Shown one piece after another: positions 22,644 to 33,362 of a stretch of 64,000 bases of DNA. Every line of letters starts with the position of its first letter. Within the stretch, counting starts at the first letter, position 1. Source of the stretch: Corbicula japonica (Eukaryota > Mollusca > Bivalvia > Venerida > Cyrenidae); NCBI GenBank assembly GCA_038501625.1, contig JAZAYU010000013.1:9424001-9488000 (forward strand). Reading direction: 5' to 3'. A program made the position numbers and the translations under genes. The notes below the pieces were generated by a model. The model saw only the letters and a list, made by a program, of their open reading frames with translations, searched no databases and was not told the origin of the DNA.

Positions 22644-23591
22644 CTGAAAACAATGAACACAACATATAGAACCATTTTAAAGCACACTACATGCCTTATT
22701 TGATCTGTCGATCACTTACAGAATTGCACCAACTGATTCAACAATTTGAACATCGTCCTTTCTGAACAACAAAAAATACTATAACACTATTACCAACAAA
22801 AAATTACCCTGAGCTGAATTTTTACTTAAATGATCTATTTTTTGTGACTAATTACAAACTTCAAGTTATGAACCTGATAAATTTGGTTTCATGTCCTAAA
22901 AAATTTAGCAGGATGTTAAAAGCTCCTTATTAATATTTTAAATGTTACTATCTAACACTGACAAGATTTAAAATGATAATATTGTATTATTTATCCTAAA
23001 TGTTATTTAATATCTGGCAAACAATGTAGCAAATCCGGCGACTGGTTGCAATACAGTGAACTGCAGTCAGTGTCTGGGTCTGCCTTACTCTTTGAGAAAT
23101 ATACTGCACTAAGTGCTTTGTAAGCAAGTCAAGTATAGTCAAGTATATTATTTCTCACAACACACAGTTTTACAGAAGATTGTTATAGATACAACACTTG
23201 TTCTTGATCACGTAACCAATACATTCATCTACAGAAAAAGCTTAATATTTAAACCACTTCTTTCCTTTCCCCAGTAAAGCAGAGTTATAATGTAGCACAA
23301 TACAACCAAGAAATATCTTTAAAAAAGATAAACGGCGTTGATGGAAAAGATTTTTATATATAAGAAAGAAGGAAATAAAGACCGTGCAAAAATTTCGTCT
23401 GGTGATAATATGTCGATTAAAGAAGAATGTCTAACATTAACTGTACATTTATTCAGTTTCAATAAAATACCTCTTGTAGAGTTAGTACTAATGATGAATA
23501 AATGTCATTAAAATACAATAAATGAAAATAATAACAACTTGTTACAAGAGCGAAATCTACCAACTTTTACGTAAATCAACTTTAAAAAAAA
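22644..23591. other. intron-like, no gene seen
   Basis: AT-rich sequence between two SRCAP-like fragments. No supported exon. Confidence 0.4.
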
Positions 23592-23662
23592 GTGTCCCTC
23601 CTGAGTATTGAACCCGGGGCCTCCGCTTGAGAGGCGAGTGTGATAACCACCACACCAAAGCG
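23592..23662 (-). pseudogene. tRNA-like sequence (Glu-CTC type)
   Basis: On the minus strand it reads GGTGTGGTGGTTATCACACT, an anticodon-like loop CTCTCAA on a mostly paired stem (CTCGC and GCGGA), and T-arm CCGGGTTCAATACTCAGG. The acceptor stem does not pair well and there is a C-A mismatch in the T stem, so it is more likely a tRNA pseudogene or SINE head than a working tRNA-Glu. Confidence 0.55.
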
Positions 23663-24126
23663 TTTTGAATTTCTGGACTTGAAATTAACAATCAGTATCA
23701 AAGGAACTAGAAAGGAACAAGTAAGAACCAGAAATATCTGCACTTCTCTGTCGTTTTACACTGTGTATTGTACTCGAGTGTTTACCTGACACCTATGAAT
23801 ATTCCATATAAAATCGTATTTAAGCCATCAATTGACTTAACTGGTTATTTATACCGTAAATATCTTTTTCTCCAATACAATTATCGCTTTTTAAAACGAA
23901 AATGCCCGAACATATAAGTGCCAGGTAAATACTTACACACAATATAAAAATCATTACGGTAATCATTACCCACTAATAACCAATCAAAATAATATATTTG
24001 ATTTTCCCGCTGCATAATAAATTTTATTTACAATATTTCATTGGTCGAAAAACTAGGTCAAAAGTGAGCTTAGACAGCTAACGCCGAAAAAAAGGGGCTT
24101 TTGGCCTGTGCAATTAAAATGACCAG
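23663..24126. other. no gene seen
   Basis: AT-rich intron-like sequence. Confidence 0.4.
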
Positions 24127-24276
24127 ATCCCAAGACCATAAAACTAAGTTTTGAGATCAGTCTTAAATCTCAAGGATCTGAATGGCTAAAATGGCGACCA
24201 GTCGCCATTTCAGCCAGTCAGATGCTTGAGATTTGAGAATGATCTCCAGATTTAGTTTTATGATCTTGGACACAGG
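24127..24276. mobile_element. PAL-B palindromic MITE
   Basis: Palindrome from CCCAAGACCATAAAACTAAG to TTTAGTTTTATGATCTTGG with a few substitutions. Confidence 0.92.
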
Positions 24277-24390
24277 TCAGCCTTCACATCCATACAGTCT
24301 AAGTAGTGTCACAATTGTTCGCAGTTTCTTGGGGTCTACACTAATTGCAAGCCTCATTTTGTCATGGCGATTCAGATATGCATTTGCCTA

Positions 24391-24625
24391 ACCCTTCCTC
24401 CATTTATATGCTATTTTATCGCATGTGCGACCACTGTAGATCCAGATCATCCAGAACATCCATGCTGTCTGACCTGGATCTGCATTGTTCACTTTTTTGG
24501 TCTGAAATAACCTTATAAAGCAGAAAGAGAACAGTGCAGATCCCATCTGATTGCATGGATGTGCCGAATGAACTGGATCTACACTGTTTACCCATGCCAT
24601 AAAGGCATATAAAGAGAAAGGGTAA
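24391..24625. mobile_element. GATCC-arm element, near full length
   Basis: It runs from ACCCTTCCTCCATTTATATG to AAAGAGAAAGGGT. The four arms are visible: TGTAGATCCAGATCATCC, GACCTGGATCTGCATTG, GTGCAGATCCCATCTG and GAACTGGATCTACACTG. Confidence 0.9.
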
Positions 24626-24656
24626 ATAAATTAGAGATTACTAGTATGTAGCTTAC

Positions 24657-24800
24657 TTTTCCTGTGCCATAAACTCATCAAGAGGAATCTTTGGCATTTG
24701 GAGAGATGACACACAACAACATGTTTATGCTTCTTTGACATCTGCTTCTCTACATTATCCTTTAACCATCTCAACAGGAAGGGACGCAATACCAACGATC
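24657..24800 (-). pseudogene. SRCAP: SRCAP-like exon of the RPFLLRR block, frameshifted
   Basis: Minus-strand reading gives VLRPFLLRWLKDNVEKQMS, then KHKHVVVCHLSKCQRFL and a one-base loss, after which DEFMAQE is found in another frame up to a donor (AAA|GTAAGC after 24657). The family reads R-P-F-L-L-R-R-x-K-x-D-V-E-K-Q-M-P-K-K and L-S-K-R-Q-R-x-L-Y-D-E-F. Here several conserved Arg are Trp, His or Cys, changes expected from CpG decay. The acceptor end is not clear, and upstream (expected L-H-K) is degraded. Confidence 0.8.
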
Positions 24801-25279
24801 AGTATTTATCCATTTACAACGCACTATTTACTTACTGGCTGTAAAGCAATAGAAAATTAATTCCTAGATTCTCATCCAAATTTTTGGTAAAAATGGGGCG
24901 TGTGGGTGGTTCTTCAATGGTACTCGAGCCTTTTCAACATGATAAAATGATAAACATTTGTAAAAAAAGCATTATTGTTCCTTCCCCCAAGTTTCTAATG
25001 AAGCATGTGTAATGCAAAGATAAATAAGCATCTAGAATTGCCGATTTGCAATTAAATGTTTCATACTGTGTTTTTGTACTCTACCGTTTTGTACTTGTAA
25101 TATAAATTTTGATGTATGCATTTTTTTTCAAAATAAAAACGTTCTGGCAGAGTGATTTTCGAGGGGCGGGCGGTGATGAGAATCTAGGAATTAATTTTCA
25201 ATTGCCTAAACACTACATCCAACAACATAATGTTCCAACTAAAAAGTATTCATGTAGCTTGTTCACCTTTTACTTCATA
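24801..25279. other. no gene seen
   Basis: Intron-like sequence. The exons that would encode the remainder of ATPase lobe 1 are not found between here and 28.5 kb. Confidence 0.4.
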
Positions 25280-25655
25280 TATACACATTTTATCAGAAGT
25301 GTGACCAATGTAGATCCAGTGCCCAAGGTTATAAAACTAAGCATGGAAACCAGTCTCAAATCTCAAGCATCTGATTGGCTGAAATGGCGACCAGTCGCCA
25401 TTTCAGATAATCAGATGCTTGAGATTTGAGACTGGTTTCCAATCTCAGCTTTATAACCTCCAGGCCAGATCAGCTGTAAAATCTGTACTGTCTGATCAGA
25501 ATCTTAATCATTCCTTTTTAGGTGAGAAATACTTAATAAATCAATCAATCAGAAAGCAATCAATGCAGATCCTTATCAGATGGCATGGATGAATCAGCTG
25601 ATCTGAATCTGCACTGTTGGCCTATGCCAGAAGGTGTATGTATGGAGGAAAGGGT
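25280..25655. mobile_element. GATCC-arm element interrupted by PAL-A
   Basis: The left part ends AATGTAGATCCAG. After the palindrome CCAGATCAGCTGTAAAATC resumes, followed by the remaining arms (TGCAGATCCTTATCAGATG and GCTGATCTGAATCTGCACTG) and the end GTATGGAGGAAAGGGTTAA. CCAG is present on both sides of the PAL insertion. Confidence 0.9.
25320..25466. mobile_element. PAL-A palindromic MITE nested in a GATCC-arm element
   Basis: Complete palindrome from TGCCCAAGGTTATAAAACTA to CAGCTTTATAACCTCCAGG. Removing it with one CCAG restores the family sequence GTAGATCCAGATCAGCTG. Confidence 0.96.
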
Positions 25656-26367
25656 TAAATAACAACTAGTTGGGCTTTCAGTTGAATGTTCGTTTTGAAA
25701 TTCTGCCAATGGTATGTCTAACCTGCTTCCCTATAATATGTAAGTTTTGAAATTAAATTAAACACATTAAATATTTCTGCTTCTGCTGATCCAGTGAGGA
25801 ACAATGGCCGCGCCAGATAGATGTCACAGACATTTTAGAAAGCTCACCCATACAGCTACAAGCTATCTTATTTCTCAAACAAAAATGTTCCTATAAACAG
25901 TACACAGTACATTGTCACAGTTGACAAAAATACCATGACAAAAAATTTCACAGTGCTTAAAAATCTCTCCAAATCAAGATATAAAATGGTATTGTAAACT
26001 CAACAAAATTTAAGGTCACCTGTAAAACTATTATTCCTCACAATACATGTTCATGGAAAGGTTTGAATAAAAATTTTGAATCTTTCAAAATTTATAATCC
26101 ACTAGTAATTGAAGTAAAAAAGCAATTAAAATTTCTTTTGATAAAATTATAATATGTTGTCTATATCAAAGTAACATGAATTCTGTGTCACCCTTAGTTA
26201 TTTTTGTATAATCAGGATGAAATGCCAGAAATTTGCCAGCCTCTGCACATCTTCCATTAGTACTGACAATACATGTTTCTTCCTTCTTTAATCTTGCTAC
26301 TCTAAATCTCTATAAAAACTTGATATGTTTTCCTAAAATTTTATTTCATGAACAGCCATTTCTCATA
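25656..26367. other. no gene seen
   Basis: AT-rich intron-like sequence with no supported feature. Confidence 0.4.
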
Positions 26368-26515
26368 ACCCTGCCGTCTGATCAGGATCTGCACTGTTTG
26401 CTTTTCTGGTCAGTAATAACCTAATATATCAAAAGGCGAACAGAGCAGATCCTTATCAGATGGTACGGATGTACCAGCTGATCTGGATCTACACTTTTCT
26501 GGAATGCATTTTTTT
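26368..26515. mobile_element. GATCC-arm element, left part lost
   Basis: The arms CTGATCAGGATCTGCACTGT, GAGCAGATCCTTATCAGATG and GCTGATCTGGATCTACAC, with the spacer GTCAGTAATAACCTAATA. Confidence 0.85.
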
Positions 26516-27522
26516 ATTGAATTACATAAAAAAAACTCTTACAAAAACATGTAATTTAAGAAAATGGATTTGAGAGAACATCTTTCTTTCAAGTTAATCC
26601 TTTATTATTTTAACAAGCTGTAACAAGGCGCAACAACTTGCTACCCGTCTTTCAGTAAATCTCACCATATTTAACCTTCTAATGAGATTCTCATTATACT
26701 CTTGACGTCCCTCAATCCTTGTGAGACTGGAACACATGTGGCGTAACAAAATGCATTAGGGACCATAACTCCATCAGACTTTTCTGTAGGTACAGGAAAG
26801 CAATAGACAGCGCACACTGTTAAGTTCAGCAGACACTGCCAGCGTTAAAACTTGAAGTTTTTTATATTCTGAGCCTGCAAACTTTGTGGAATACATTTTC
26901 CCCAAAATCTTGATTCAGCTTTTCTGTTTATTAAGAAATAGACATGCAAGAACAAACAGATATTTACATAACACAAGTAACATCTGTAACTTACACTCAG
27001 CTAAAGTTTCAGTTCTGCAACCATGTGGTTTATATTTTAATAACCGTATTGCATTTTCTCTTTTACGAGAACATCACTGAAGAATGTAAGGAATTGGTTG
27101 CAATACTGAACAGTTCAACCTCTTTCACCTTTGCAAAAAAAAACCAAACTGGTTTACATTAAGAAAATGCTTTTTTAATACTGATTTTTATTCCCTTTCA
27201 AGAAATTGATTCCCATTTCATTCTTATTCTTTGCTTTAATTACATAAATATGATATAACTTCTGTTAGCAATGAAGGCAACATTTTCTCCAGGCTTAGCA
27301 TATCCACACTGAAATGTTTTCCATTTTTAGGTATTTGCAGAAAAATACCCCTCTTACCTCATCTAATATCAAATATTTCCACTTCTTTCATCTAAAGTCA
27401 TTATGGTCTTATCACAAGTTTGTATATGAAAGGCAGTGGTTTTGGTCCAACCCTGAAAAGTAACGAAGCTTTGAATACAGGTATATGCCAAGCTTGAAGC
27501 ACAACACTTCCACAGATATTAA
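26516..27522. other. no gene seen
   Basis: About 1 kb. Two overlapping frames of 64-72 codons occur near 26886-27162 without splice or family signals. I treat them as chance. Confidence 0.4.
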
Positions 27523-27762
27523 CCCTTTCCTCCATATAGATGCATTTTTAAGCATGTGTGCCCTGTGTAGATCCAGATCAGCTGGCCCATCCTTGCCGTC
27601 TGATCAGGATATGCACTGGTCGCTTTTTTGTCAGAAATAACCTAATAAATCAAATAGCGAACAGTGCAGATCCTGATCAATCGTCAAGGATGTGCTGGCT
27701 GATCTGGATCTACACTGTTCGCCCAGGCAATAAAGGTGTATCTATGAAGGAAAGGGTTAATA
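27523..27762. mobile_element. GATCC-arm element, full length
   Basis: The left end is TTAACCCTTTCCTCCATATA (27519 onward) and the right end is CTATGAAGGAAAGGGTTAA. All four arms and the GTCAGAAATAACCTAATAAA spacer are present. It is one of the best copies in the window. Confidence 0.93.
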
Positions 27763-28049
27763 CAAACATGTATAATGACTACAGTTTATTATGCATTTAT
27801 TTAACAAAACAGCAGCTGAACCAACCATGAGCAATCTTATATACTGCAGACTGCAATACAGAACAACAATTGAATACCTAAAATCTGAAAACACCAGCGG
27901 TAAAACTTCAGTTCTGCTTTTTTCTGTCTACAACTTAATAACAAACTTCTTTATAAAAGGAAACATGAATTCAACCATTCTTGGAGCTTCTTTTTTTAAA
28001 TAAACTGTTCAAATATTTACTCCAGTGACATACTTGAATTGCAGTGACT

Positions 28050-28325
28050 CCAAGTGTAGATCCAGTTTGACCTGGTCTGAAGGTTATAAAGCTGAGATTG
28101 GAAACCAGTCTCAAATCTCAAGCATCTGATTGGCTGAAATGGCGACTGGTCGCCATTTCAGCCAATCAGATGCTTGAGATTTGAGACTGGTTTCCATGCT
28201 CAGTTTTATAACCTTGGACACTGCTTATTTTTATCTACACTGTTCACTTTCAGATTCATTGGGTTTCTTTCTGTCCAAGAAGTGTAGATCAGATCAGATA
28301 TCAAAAGACTTGGATGGCCATGTGA
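28050..28325. mobile_element. GATCC-arm element interrupted by PAL-A
   Basis: AGTGTAGATCCAG precedes the palindrome, and TCTACACTGTTCACTTTCAG and AGTGTAGATCAGATCAG follow it. Confidence 0.75.
28071..28222. mobile_element. PAL-A palindromic MITE
   Basis: Complete palindrome from CCTGGTCTGAAGGTTATAAA to CAGTTTTATAACCTTGGACA. Confidence 0.95.
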
Positions 28326-28335
28326 TTCAAGTTTT

Positions 28336-28404
28336 ACCCATTTCAGCCAATCAGATCCTTGAGATTTGAGACTGGCTTCTTTTACTAGTTTTATAATCTT
28401 GAGA
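28336..28404. mobile_element. PAL half-element
   Basis: Only one arm remains: CATTTCAGCCAATCAGATCC, then GAGATTTGAGACTGG and TTTTATAATCTTGAG. Confidence 0.85.
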
Positions 28405-28566
28405 CCAAAATATTATTTTTTTATAAACAGAAGCACTTTTTATCTCTTTAACTTATCTGACAATAAAGAGATACCATTACTGACTTCGTCAAATATCTCG
28501 TACCATTTATGTCAGTTGCAATCTAATCTTAACATTGGATCTCTAATACCAGTAGTGACAGCTTAC

Positions 28567-28744
28567 CTTTCTCACAAGCTTGATGGGCTATAAGGGCCAT
28601 GGTCTGAATTGTTTTGCCGAGCCCCATTTCATCAGCAAGTATTCCATTGAGGCGTTTCTCATACATGGTAGCCAGCCAGTCCAATTTCACATGCTGGTAC
28701 TCTCTCAAACTGTGCTTCAACATGAATGGCACGCTAGTTTTCAC
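28567..28744 (-). pseudogene. SRCAP: SRCAP-like exon with the Walker A motif
   Basis: The acceptor CGTTCAG precedes 28744 and the donor GAAAG|GTAAGC follows 28567, giving 178 bases and one open frame. It reads [20 protein letters not shown], then [20 protein letters not shown] and [28 protein letters not shown] is the ATP-binding P-loop (motif I) of SNF2 ATPases, and LREYQHxGLDWL with [21 protein letters not shown] is characteristic of the SRCAP/EP400/Domino subfamily. The expected Gly in QHxGLDWL is Lys. This exon alone could pass as functional. It is called a pseudogene because its neighbours on both sides are frameshifted and several lobe 1 exons are missing. Confidence 0.85.
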
Positions 28745-29162
28745 CTGAACGAATAACACATACAGTCAGACCACCATCAAATTGAACATCTATTCAACAA
28801 TGTAAATGTGTGAACAACAAGCACCTGCTTATAACATCCACATTCAATACTCAAAAGTTGTGGGACCATAGATCATGAAGTATTATACTGCAAATTACAA
28901 TACTCTGCTTACTGCAACATAAAACAACACAGTGGATGTACTGTATACAGTGACAATTAAAACAATCCTTTAACCAGTCTCTGAGAAAATACAACACAAG
29001 TAAATAGAAATGATGTTTAACAAGCTCTCCTACATGTAATAACTAATTTAAAGATGTTTTTTTTCTTTTTTCAAATATCTTCCAGTTGAATAATGGTGGA
29101 CTCCAAACAAAGTTTAAATCTCAATTGTCTCCGATAAAACTAACAAAATACTTCATACAATA
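28745..29162. other. intron-like, no gene seen
   Basis: Lies between two SRCAP-like exons. Nothing else is supported. Confidence 0.4.
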
Positions 29163-29344
29163 TACAGTGAAACCTGGCTTAGCAGCCACCTGTGAATAGC
29201 ATCCACCTGTCTTAAACAGCCAGTTTGAATATGACTTAAACTGACATTTTGTTCTTATTTTTTACTTTTTTTAGCTGCCACCTGTCTTCAGCAGCCACTT
29301 TTTGTCACTCCCTTCGGTGGCTGCTAAAGACAGGTTTGACTGTA
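29163..29344. mobile_element. MITE with TACAGTGAAACCTGG ends
   Basis: The left end TACAGTGAAACCTGGCTTAG and the reverse complement of the right end (TACAGTCAAACCTGTCTTTA) are inverted repeats, followed on both sides by GCAGCCACC. The element is 182 bases and lies within an intron of the SRCAP-like locus. Confidence 0.9.
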
Positions 29345-29578
29345 CACATGTCACTGACTCGAGATCTGAACACCTCACAACAAAGAGATGGCCAGAGCAA
29401 TATATCAGTGATCTCTCTATGAGGCTGTTATTGTACCATGGCAAACATGTGCCACATACAAGGTTACCGAAAGCCTCATCAGTGTCAAAACACTTTCAAT
29501 CATTTAAAGATGCTTTTCTGATTTACCAGCAGAGGGATTTTACTAGCTTTTCAAATGTGCAACATACATATATCTTAC

Positions 29579-29656
29579 CTCAGTAATCTGAAAGTGTATC
29601 TCTTGGGTTTAGACTGGCAGTTTTGGGCAGCTACAACAGTCAGCTCCATCCTCATC
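29579..29656 (-). pseudogene. SRCAP: SRCAP-like exon just before the ATPase core, frameshifted
   Basis: The acceptor GGTTGCAG precedes 29656 and the donor TACTGAG|GTAAGA follows 29579, giving 78 bases. One frame reads LTVVAAQNCQSKPKRYTFR. SRCAP homologues have A-A-x-x-x-x-Q-P-K-G-Y-T-L-x-T-T immediately before the VKT-PF-LL block, which is where this exon lies. Matching the final T-E needs one more base, so the exon is frameshifted near its 3-prime end. The alternative frame has a TAA. Confidence 0.75.
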
Positions 29657-30244
29657 CTGCAACCATACAGCAGCATTTTAAACACAACATTGAACTTGTC
29701 AAATGAACCCTTTGCAGTAAATAGCGTTACACAGATGCAGACATTGTTATTCTAAAGTAATATTTCCAGCAGAAATGTTTCATCTTGCAGGGGTTCCACT
29801 AGCTGTTGAATCTTAAGGTACATTTTAACAATCTTTTAGGAGATTCGGTCAACAATATGCCAAAATACCCAAAATTATAAGGAAATAAAGACTCTTAAAC
29901 TAAAATTATAGAGATCTAATTTTTGAAAATTTCATGTCAAGGGCAAACAGAATTCCTGTCTTATGATCAGTTACATTGTGACAATCAGCAAGGTTATTCT
30001 GTCCCCCTGTCACTTTGTATCATCATTTGAAGTCAGAGCTTGTCAATGGAACTATTTGTGCAAATAGTTGTAAATAGAGTTACACTGATCCTATTTTTGA
30101 AGTTCCTGCAGACACTTAATACAAACCAATATTTCCGGCATTAAGGTTTTTTTCTCTCCGCCATCACTTTGTATCATCATTTCATTCTACATGTATACTT
30201 TTGAACTGGCATTCCCTAATGTCGTCAACCACTAGAATAATTAC
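29657..30244. other. intron-like, no gene seen
   Basis: Sequence between two SRCAP-like exons. No supported feature. Confidence 0.4.
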
Positions 30245-30413
30245 CTTGCTGGGAGATTCCTCTGGTTCTTCCACGGAATCAGACTCTGAATGAATGGAGG
30301 CTGGTTTTTCTAGGATTTCCTTCGATTCTGGTTCTTCTTCGGAATCAGACTCTGAATGAAGGGAGGCTGATTTTTCTAGGATTTCCTTGGGTAAAGTTCT
30401 TCCTCGGAATCAG
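30245..30413 (-). pseudogene. SRCAP: acidic Ser/Glu-rich exon of the SRCAP-like locus
   Basis: The donor AGCAAG|GTAATT follows 30245. Reading upward from it, the frame gives two 22-codon repeats with HSESDSEEEPESKEILEKPA and SIHSESDSVEEPEESPSK. Acidic, serine-rich stretches precede the ATPase core in SRCAP-type proteins, and the next exon downstream (29579-29656) is the expected one. Further upstream the repeat unit shortens from 66 to about 65 bases and the frame closes with a TGA near 30413. I find no convincing acceptor. Confidence 0.6.
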
Positions 30414-30560
30414 ACTCTGAATGAATGGAGGCTGGTTTTTCTAGGATTTCCTTGGGTAAAGTTCTTCCTCCGAATCAGACTCTGAATGAATGGAGGCTGG
30501 TTTTTCTAGGATTTCCTTGGGTAAAGTTCTTCCTCGGAATCAGACTCTGAATGAATGCAG
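30275..30560. repeat. 66/65-base tandem repeat, about 4.4 units
   Basis: GGAATCAGACTCTGAATGAA recurs at 30275, 30341, 30405, 30471 (CGAATC variant) and 30536. The first unit is 66 bases (22 codons, frame kept). The later ones are 64-66 bases with a GGGTAAAGTTCTTCCTC variant that breaks the frame. Confidence 0.9.
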
Positions 30561-30773
30561 GCTGCATTTATAATATTTTCACAAAGTTGATATCTTGTTT
30601 AGTAGAGGATTATCAAATGAGAAAGCACATTCCTCCCTGTACACTTTCTCTCCAGCACAGGGTGATCTTATCTTTCCAAAATACTTGCTGAATATCGACA
30701 TGTTTTGATTTTCTGTGTCTGAACTGTTTTTGATGACCCTGAAATCAAATTGTTAAAATTAAGATATAGCTTT

Positions 30774-31141
30774 GGGCCGAAGATCATAAAACAGAAACAG
30801 GAGACTAGTCTTTGCACCATGATTTGACAAATGGTTTTGTGCTCAACTCAATTTGAGCATGAAATTTTGATGGCTTTATTTCTTCTCATTATATAAAACA
30901 TTTTTAAACTGAAATAAGACATAATTGATCTCAGTAACAATGATTGCAGAACAGATATTTTTTTCCTATTTTTGAAGGCTGTTCCATATATTTTAAGTTT
31001 GAGCAGAGAACTGAGATGTGAACACAAAACAAAATTATAATCACTGGACAGAGTGGCGAAAATGGAGTCTACTTTTCATTTTAGCCAATCAGATGATTAA
31101 GATATGGGACTGGTCTCCAATCTCATATTTGATTTGGCCCA
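30774..31141. mobile_element. PAL-B remnant split by ~230 bases
   Basis: The left arm GAAGATCATAAAACAGAAAC with GGAGACTAGTCT is at 30777-30816. The right arm TTTTAGCCAATCAGATGATT with GGGACTGGTCTCCAATCTCA is at 31077-31128. The intervening sequence is unrelated AT-rich DNA. Confidence 0.65.
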
Positions 31142-31732
31142 GCTTAGTAAACATGTCGGGGACATAACTCTTTCATAACTAATTTAGCATTTCACTTTTT
31201 CAAACTGACAATTTTCTTAACGACAAGCAATTTAACTAAGTTTTAATATAACATTCGCAGAATCATGAGTGATGTTACTGAAACATGTAAAAACAAATAA
31301 ATAAACTGTGATTACGTATTTCTACATCATTGAACAGCTTGGACTTTCATTTAATGTTATTATTTATACTAATCTATAATTTCACAAGATTAAAAAAAAA
31401 GAGGAAGTGCACTTCACAGTAATAGAAAAATAAGATTTTAGGTATGTTCAACTATTTAAATTTTTTAAACATTTTTTAAACTCCTTTGATTTCGAGAGAT
31501 CACCATAAACTTTAAAAATGATAAAACACATGGTTTAAATTTTTATGCCACCTAAAAATTGCCCACTTTTGGATCTAGAGACCTGTAAGCCATATATAGG
31601 CCTATATAGCTCTTCTGGCATATAGGGCCAGCAAAGGACCCCTAAACAAGTGTCTGTTTCTAAAAAGGCTCTATCAGTTTCATCTCATAACAATTGTCAG
31701 ATTTTACAAAATAAACATAATTTGAAACGTAT
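31142..31732. other. no gene seen
   Basis: AT-rich sequence with no supported feature. Confidence 0.4.
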
Positions 31733-31880
31733 CAAGTCAAATAGGCCACAAGTCATATAGGCCACAAGTCAAATAGTCCACAAAAAAGTCAAATGGGTCA
31801 CAGAAAAAAAGTCAAATAGGCCACACTTTTTTTTTCCAAGTCAAATAGGCCACAAAAAGTCAAATAGGCCACAAAAATTT
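31733..31880. repeat. ~20-base minisatellite
   Basis: AAGTCAAATAGGCCACAAAA and variants are repeated about six to seven times with A-rich or T-rich spacers of varying length. Confidence 0.9.
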
Positions 31881-32275
31881 TATTTATTTAGTCTCTGATT
31901 GAACTACTTTCATTAATGGATTTGGTTTAAACATCATAATTCATTATATAACTGCTAGATTAGAACAGGCTGGAACATCTAGGACAATGATATTACATGA
32001 TTATGTTTGTCTGCTACAAAGGAAGTCACTTGACCTGATCAGCTGATGACTTAACACCTCCCTCATTTCTACATTTGAATATATTGACTGACAAGGATGT
32101 CATGCACTGGTAATTCTCAACGGTGTTAAAATGAAATGGTGACTGTCAATAGTTTAGTAAGTTTATTACATGAACTCACAGATCAAGTTTTGGGAAATAG
32201 CGTTTACGGAATACATCCGTAAAATCTACTAAATATATAAAATAATGTTAAAAAAAACCAACAAAATTTGGTATA
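31881..32275. other. no gene seen
   Basis: AT-rich sequence with no supported feature. Confidence 0.4.
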
Positions 32276-32361
32276 ACTGAAATGACTGGTCGCCATTTCA
32301 GCCAATCAGATGCTTGAGATTTGAGACTGGTTTCCATGCTCAGCTTTATAACCTTGGGACC
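32276..32361. mobile_element. PAL-A half-element
   Basis: The centre and right arm only: GACTGGTCGCCATTTCAGCC and on to GCTTTATAACCTTGGGAC. It immediately precedes a GATCC-arm remnant. Confidence 0.9.
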
Positions 32362-32490
32362 TGATCACTGATCTAGACTAATAGTGCAGTCAGAAATAAT
32401 CTATTAAATCTAAAAGTGTAGATCCTGATCAGACTAAACAAATGTACAAGCTGACCTGGATCTACACTGGCTGCCCATGGAATAAAACTT
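32362..32490. mobile_element. GATCC-arm element, partial
   Basis: AGTGTAGATCCTGATCAGAC and GACCTGGATCTACACTGG with the GTCAGAAATAATCTATTAAA spacer. Confidence 0.85.
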
Positions 32491-32918
32491 GTGACCAGTG
32501 GTGTAAAGAAGATGTTGCATGCTGTGAGCCATGCTTATTCTTGTAGGTTTCTGAAGTGTAAATTACTGAAACAAACATTTTTTTCCTAAGCAAAAGAATC
32601 AAGCTTTATCTTTAAGACTTCTGATATATTAACATTTATTAATTTCAAGTTTGAATAAGATTATTTTTAGCCATGTGAATATAGTTTGCAAACAGATCAG
32701 CAATTAACAAATCAGCCTTGTAAAAACTTGCTAGGACACGATCATATAAAATGTTTATTAGCAAAGTCTACAAATGAACAGTCGAAAATAAGAAAAAAAA
32801 CCAACATACTAAACAATGAATCCCAAATAGTTTAAGAAAAAAAGTTTGTTACATCCATAAACTAAGCTTCATGAACTGTTCACTTGGGTACACTTCTAAG
32901 ATGTAAGCAGTATCTTTT
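32491..32918. other. no gene seen
   Basis: AT-rich sequence with no supported feature. Confidence 0.4.
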
Positions 32919-32989
32919 TCAATCTTGAGCATTTATTTTGATCTTGAGCAGTGTTTTTGATCTTGATGCAATATTAACCCTGTCTGGTC

Positions 32990-33362
32990 GGTAGCGTTGT
33001 TTGAGTGTTAAATCCCAAGTGGTACATTGGTCAGTCCACTTATAAGAGGTGCCAGATATATAGCCCTGAGCAGCATTTTCGATTTTAATGCAACAATCCA
33101 CCTACCATCAATATGGACAGTTGAAGCAATGTCGAATTTCAAGACTCCAGCACTAATAACCACATTATTCACAAAGTCCTTGAAGGTCATCCGATACTAT
33201 GGGCATCAGAGGGCGCCACAACATCTCCATAGTACATACCACTGCCATAGGGCAATGTGGAGTTAGAGCCAGAGACCGCACTGGTAGCTTTATGTCACTG
33301 ACCACCACGAATAGCCCCTCAGCCATTCTGTCCTTTACCTGACTCTTCATAGTATGAACAGC
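32990..33362 (-). pseudogene. glycine-rich repeat protein exon, decayed
   Basis: On the minus strand from an AG near 33363 the frame reads CSYYEESGKGQNG, a TGA, then AIRGGQ, a TGA, then SGSNSTLPYGSGMYYGDVVA and PSDAHSIG before another TGA. In a shifted frame GVLKFDIASTVHIDG follows. The pattern (PYGSxYYGD, then a GVLKF-x-VHIDG strand) fits a family of large secreted-looking, glycine-rich proteins in bivalves that I cannot name with confidence. The TGA codons sit where Gly (GGA) would be expected. With three stops and a frameshift, this part is a pseudogene. Confidence 0.55.

Noticed and set aside
23592..23662. A functional tRNA-Glu gene
   Set aside because: The anticodon and T arms look right, but the acceptor stem does not pair and the T stem has a mismatch. 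Listed as tRNA-like only.
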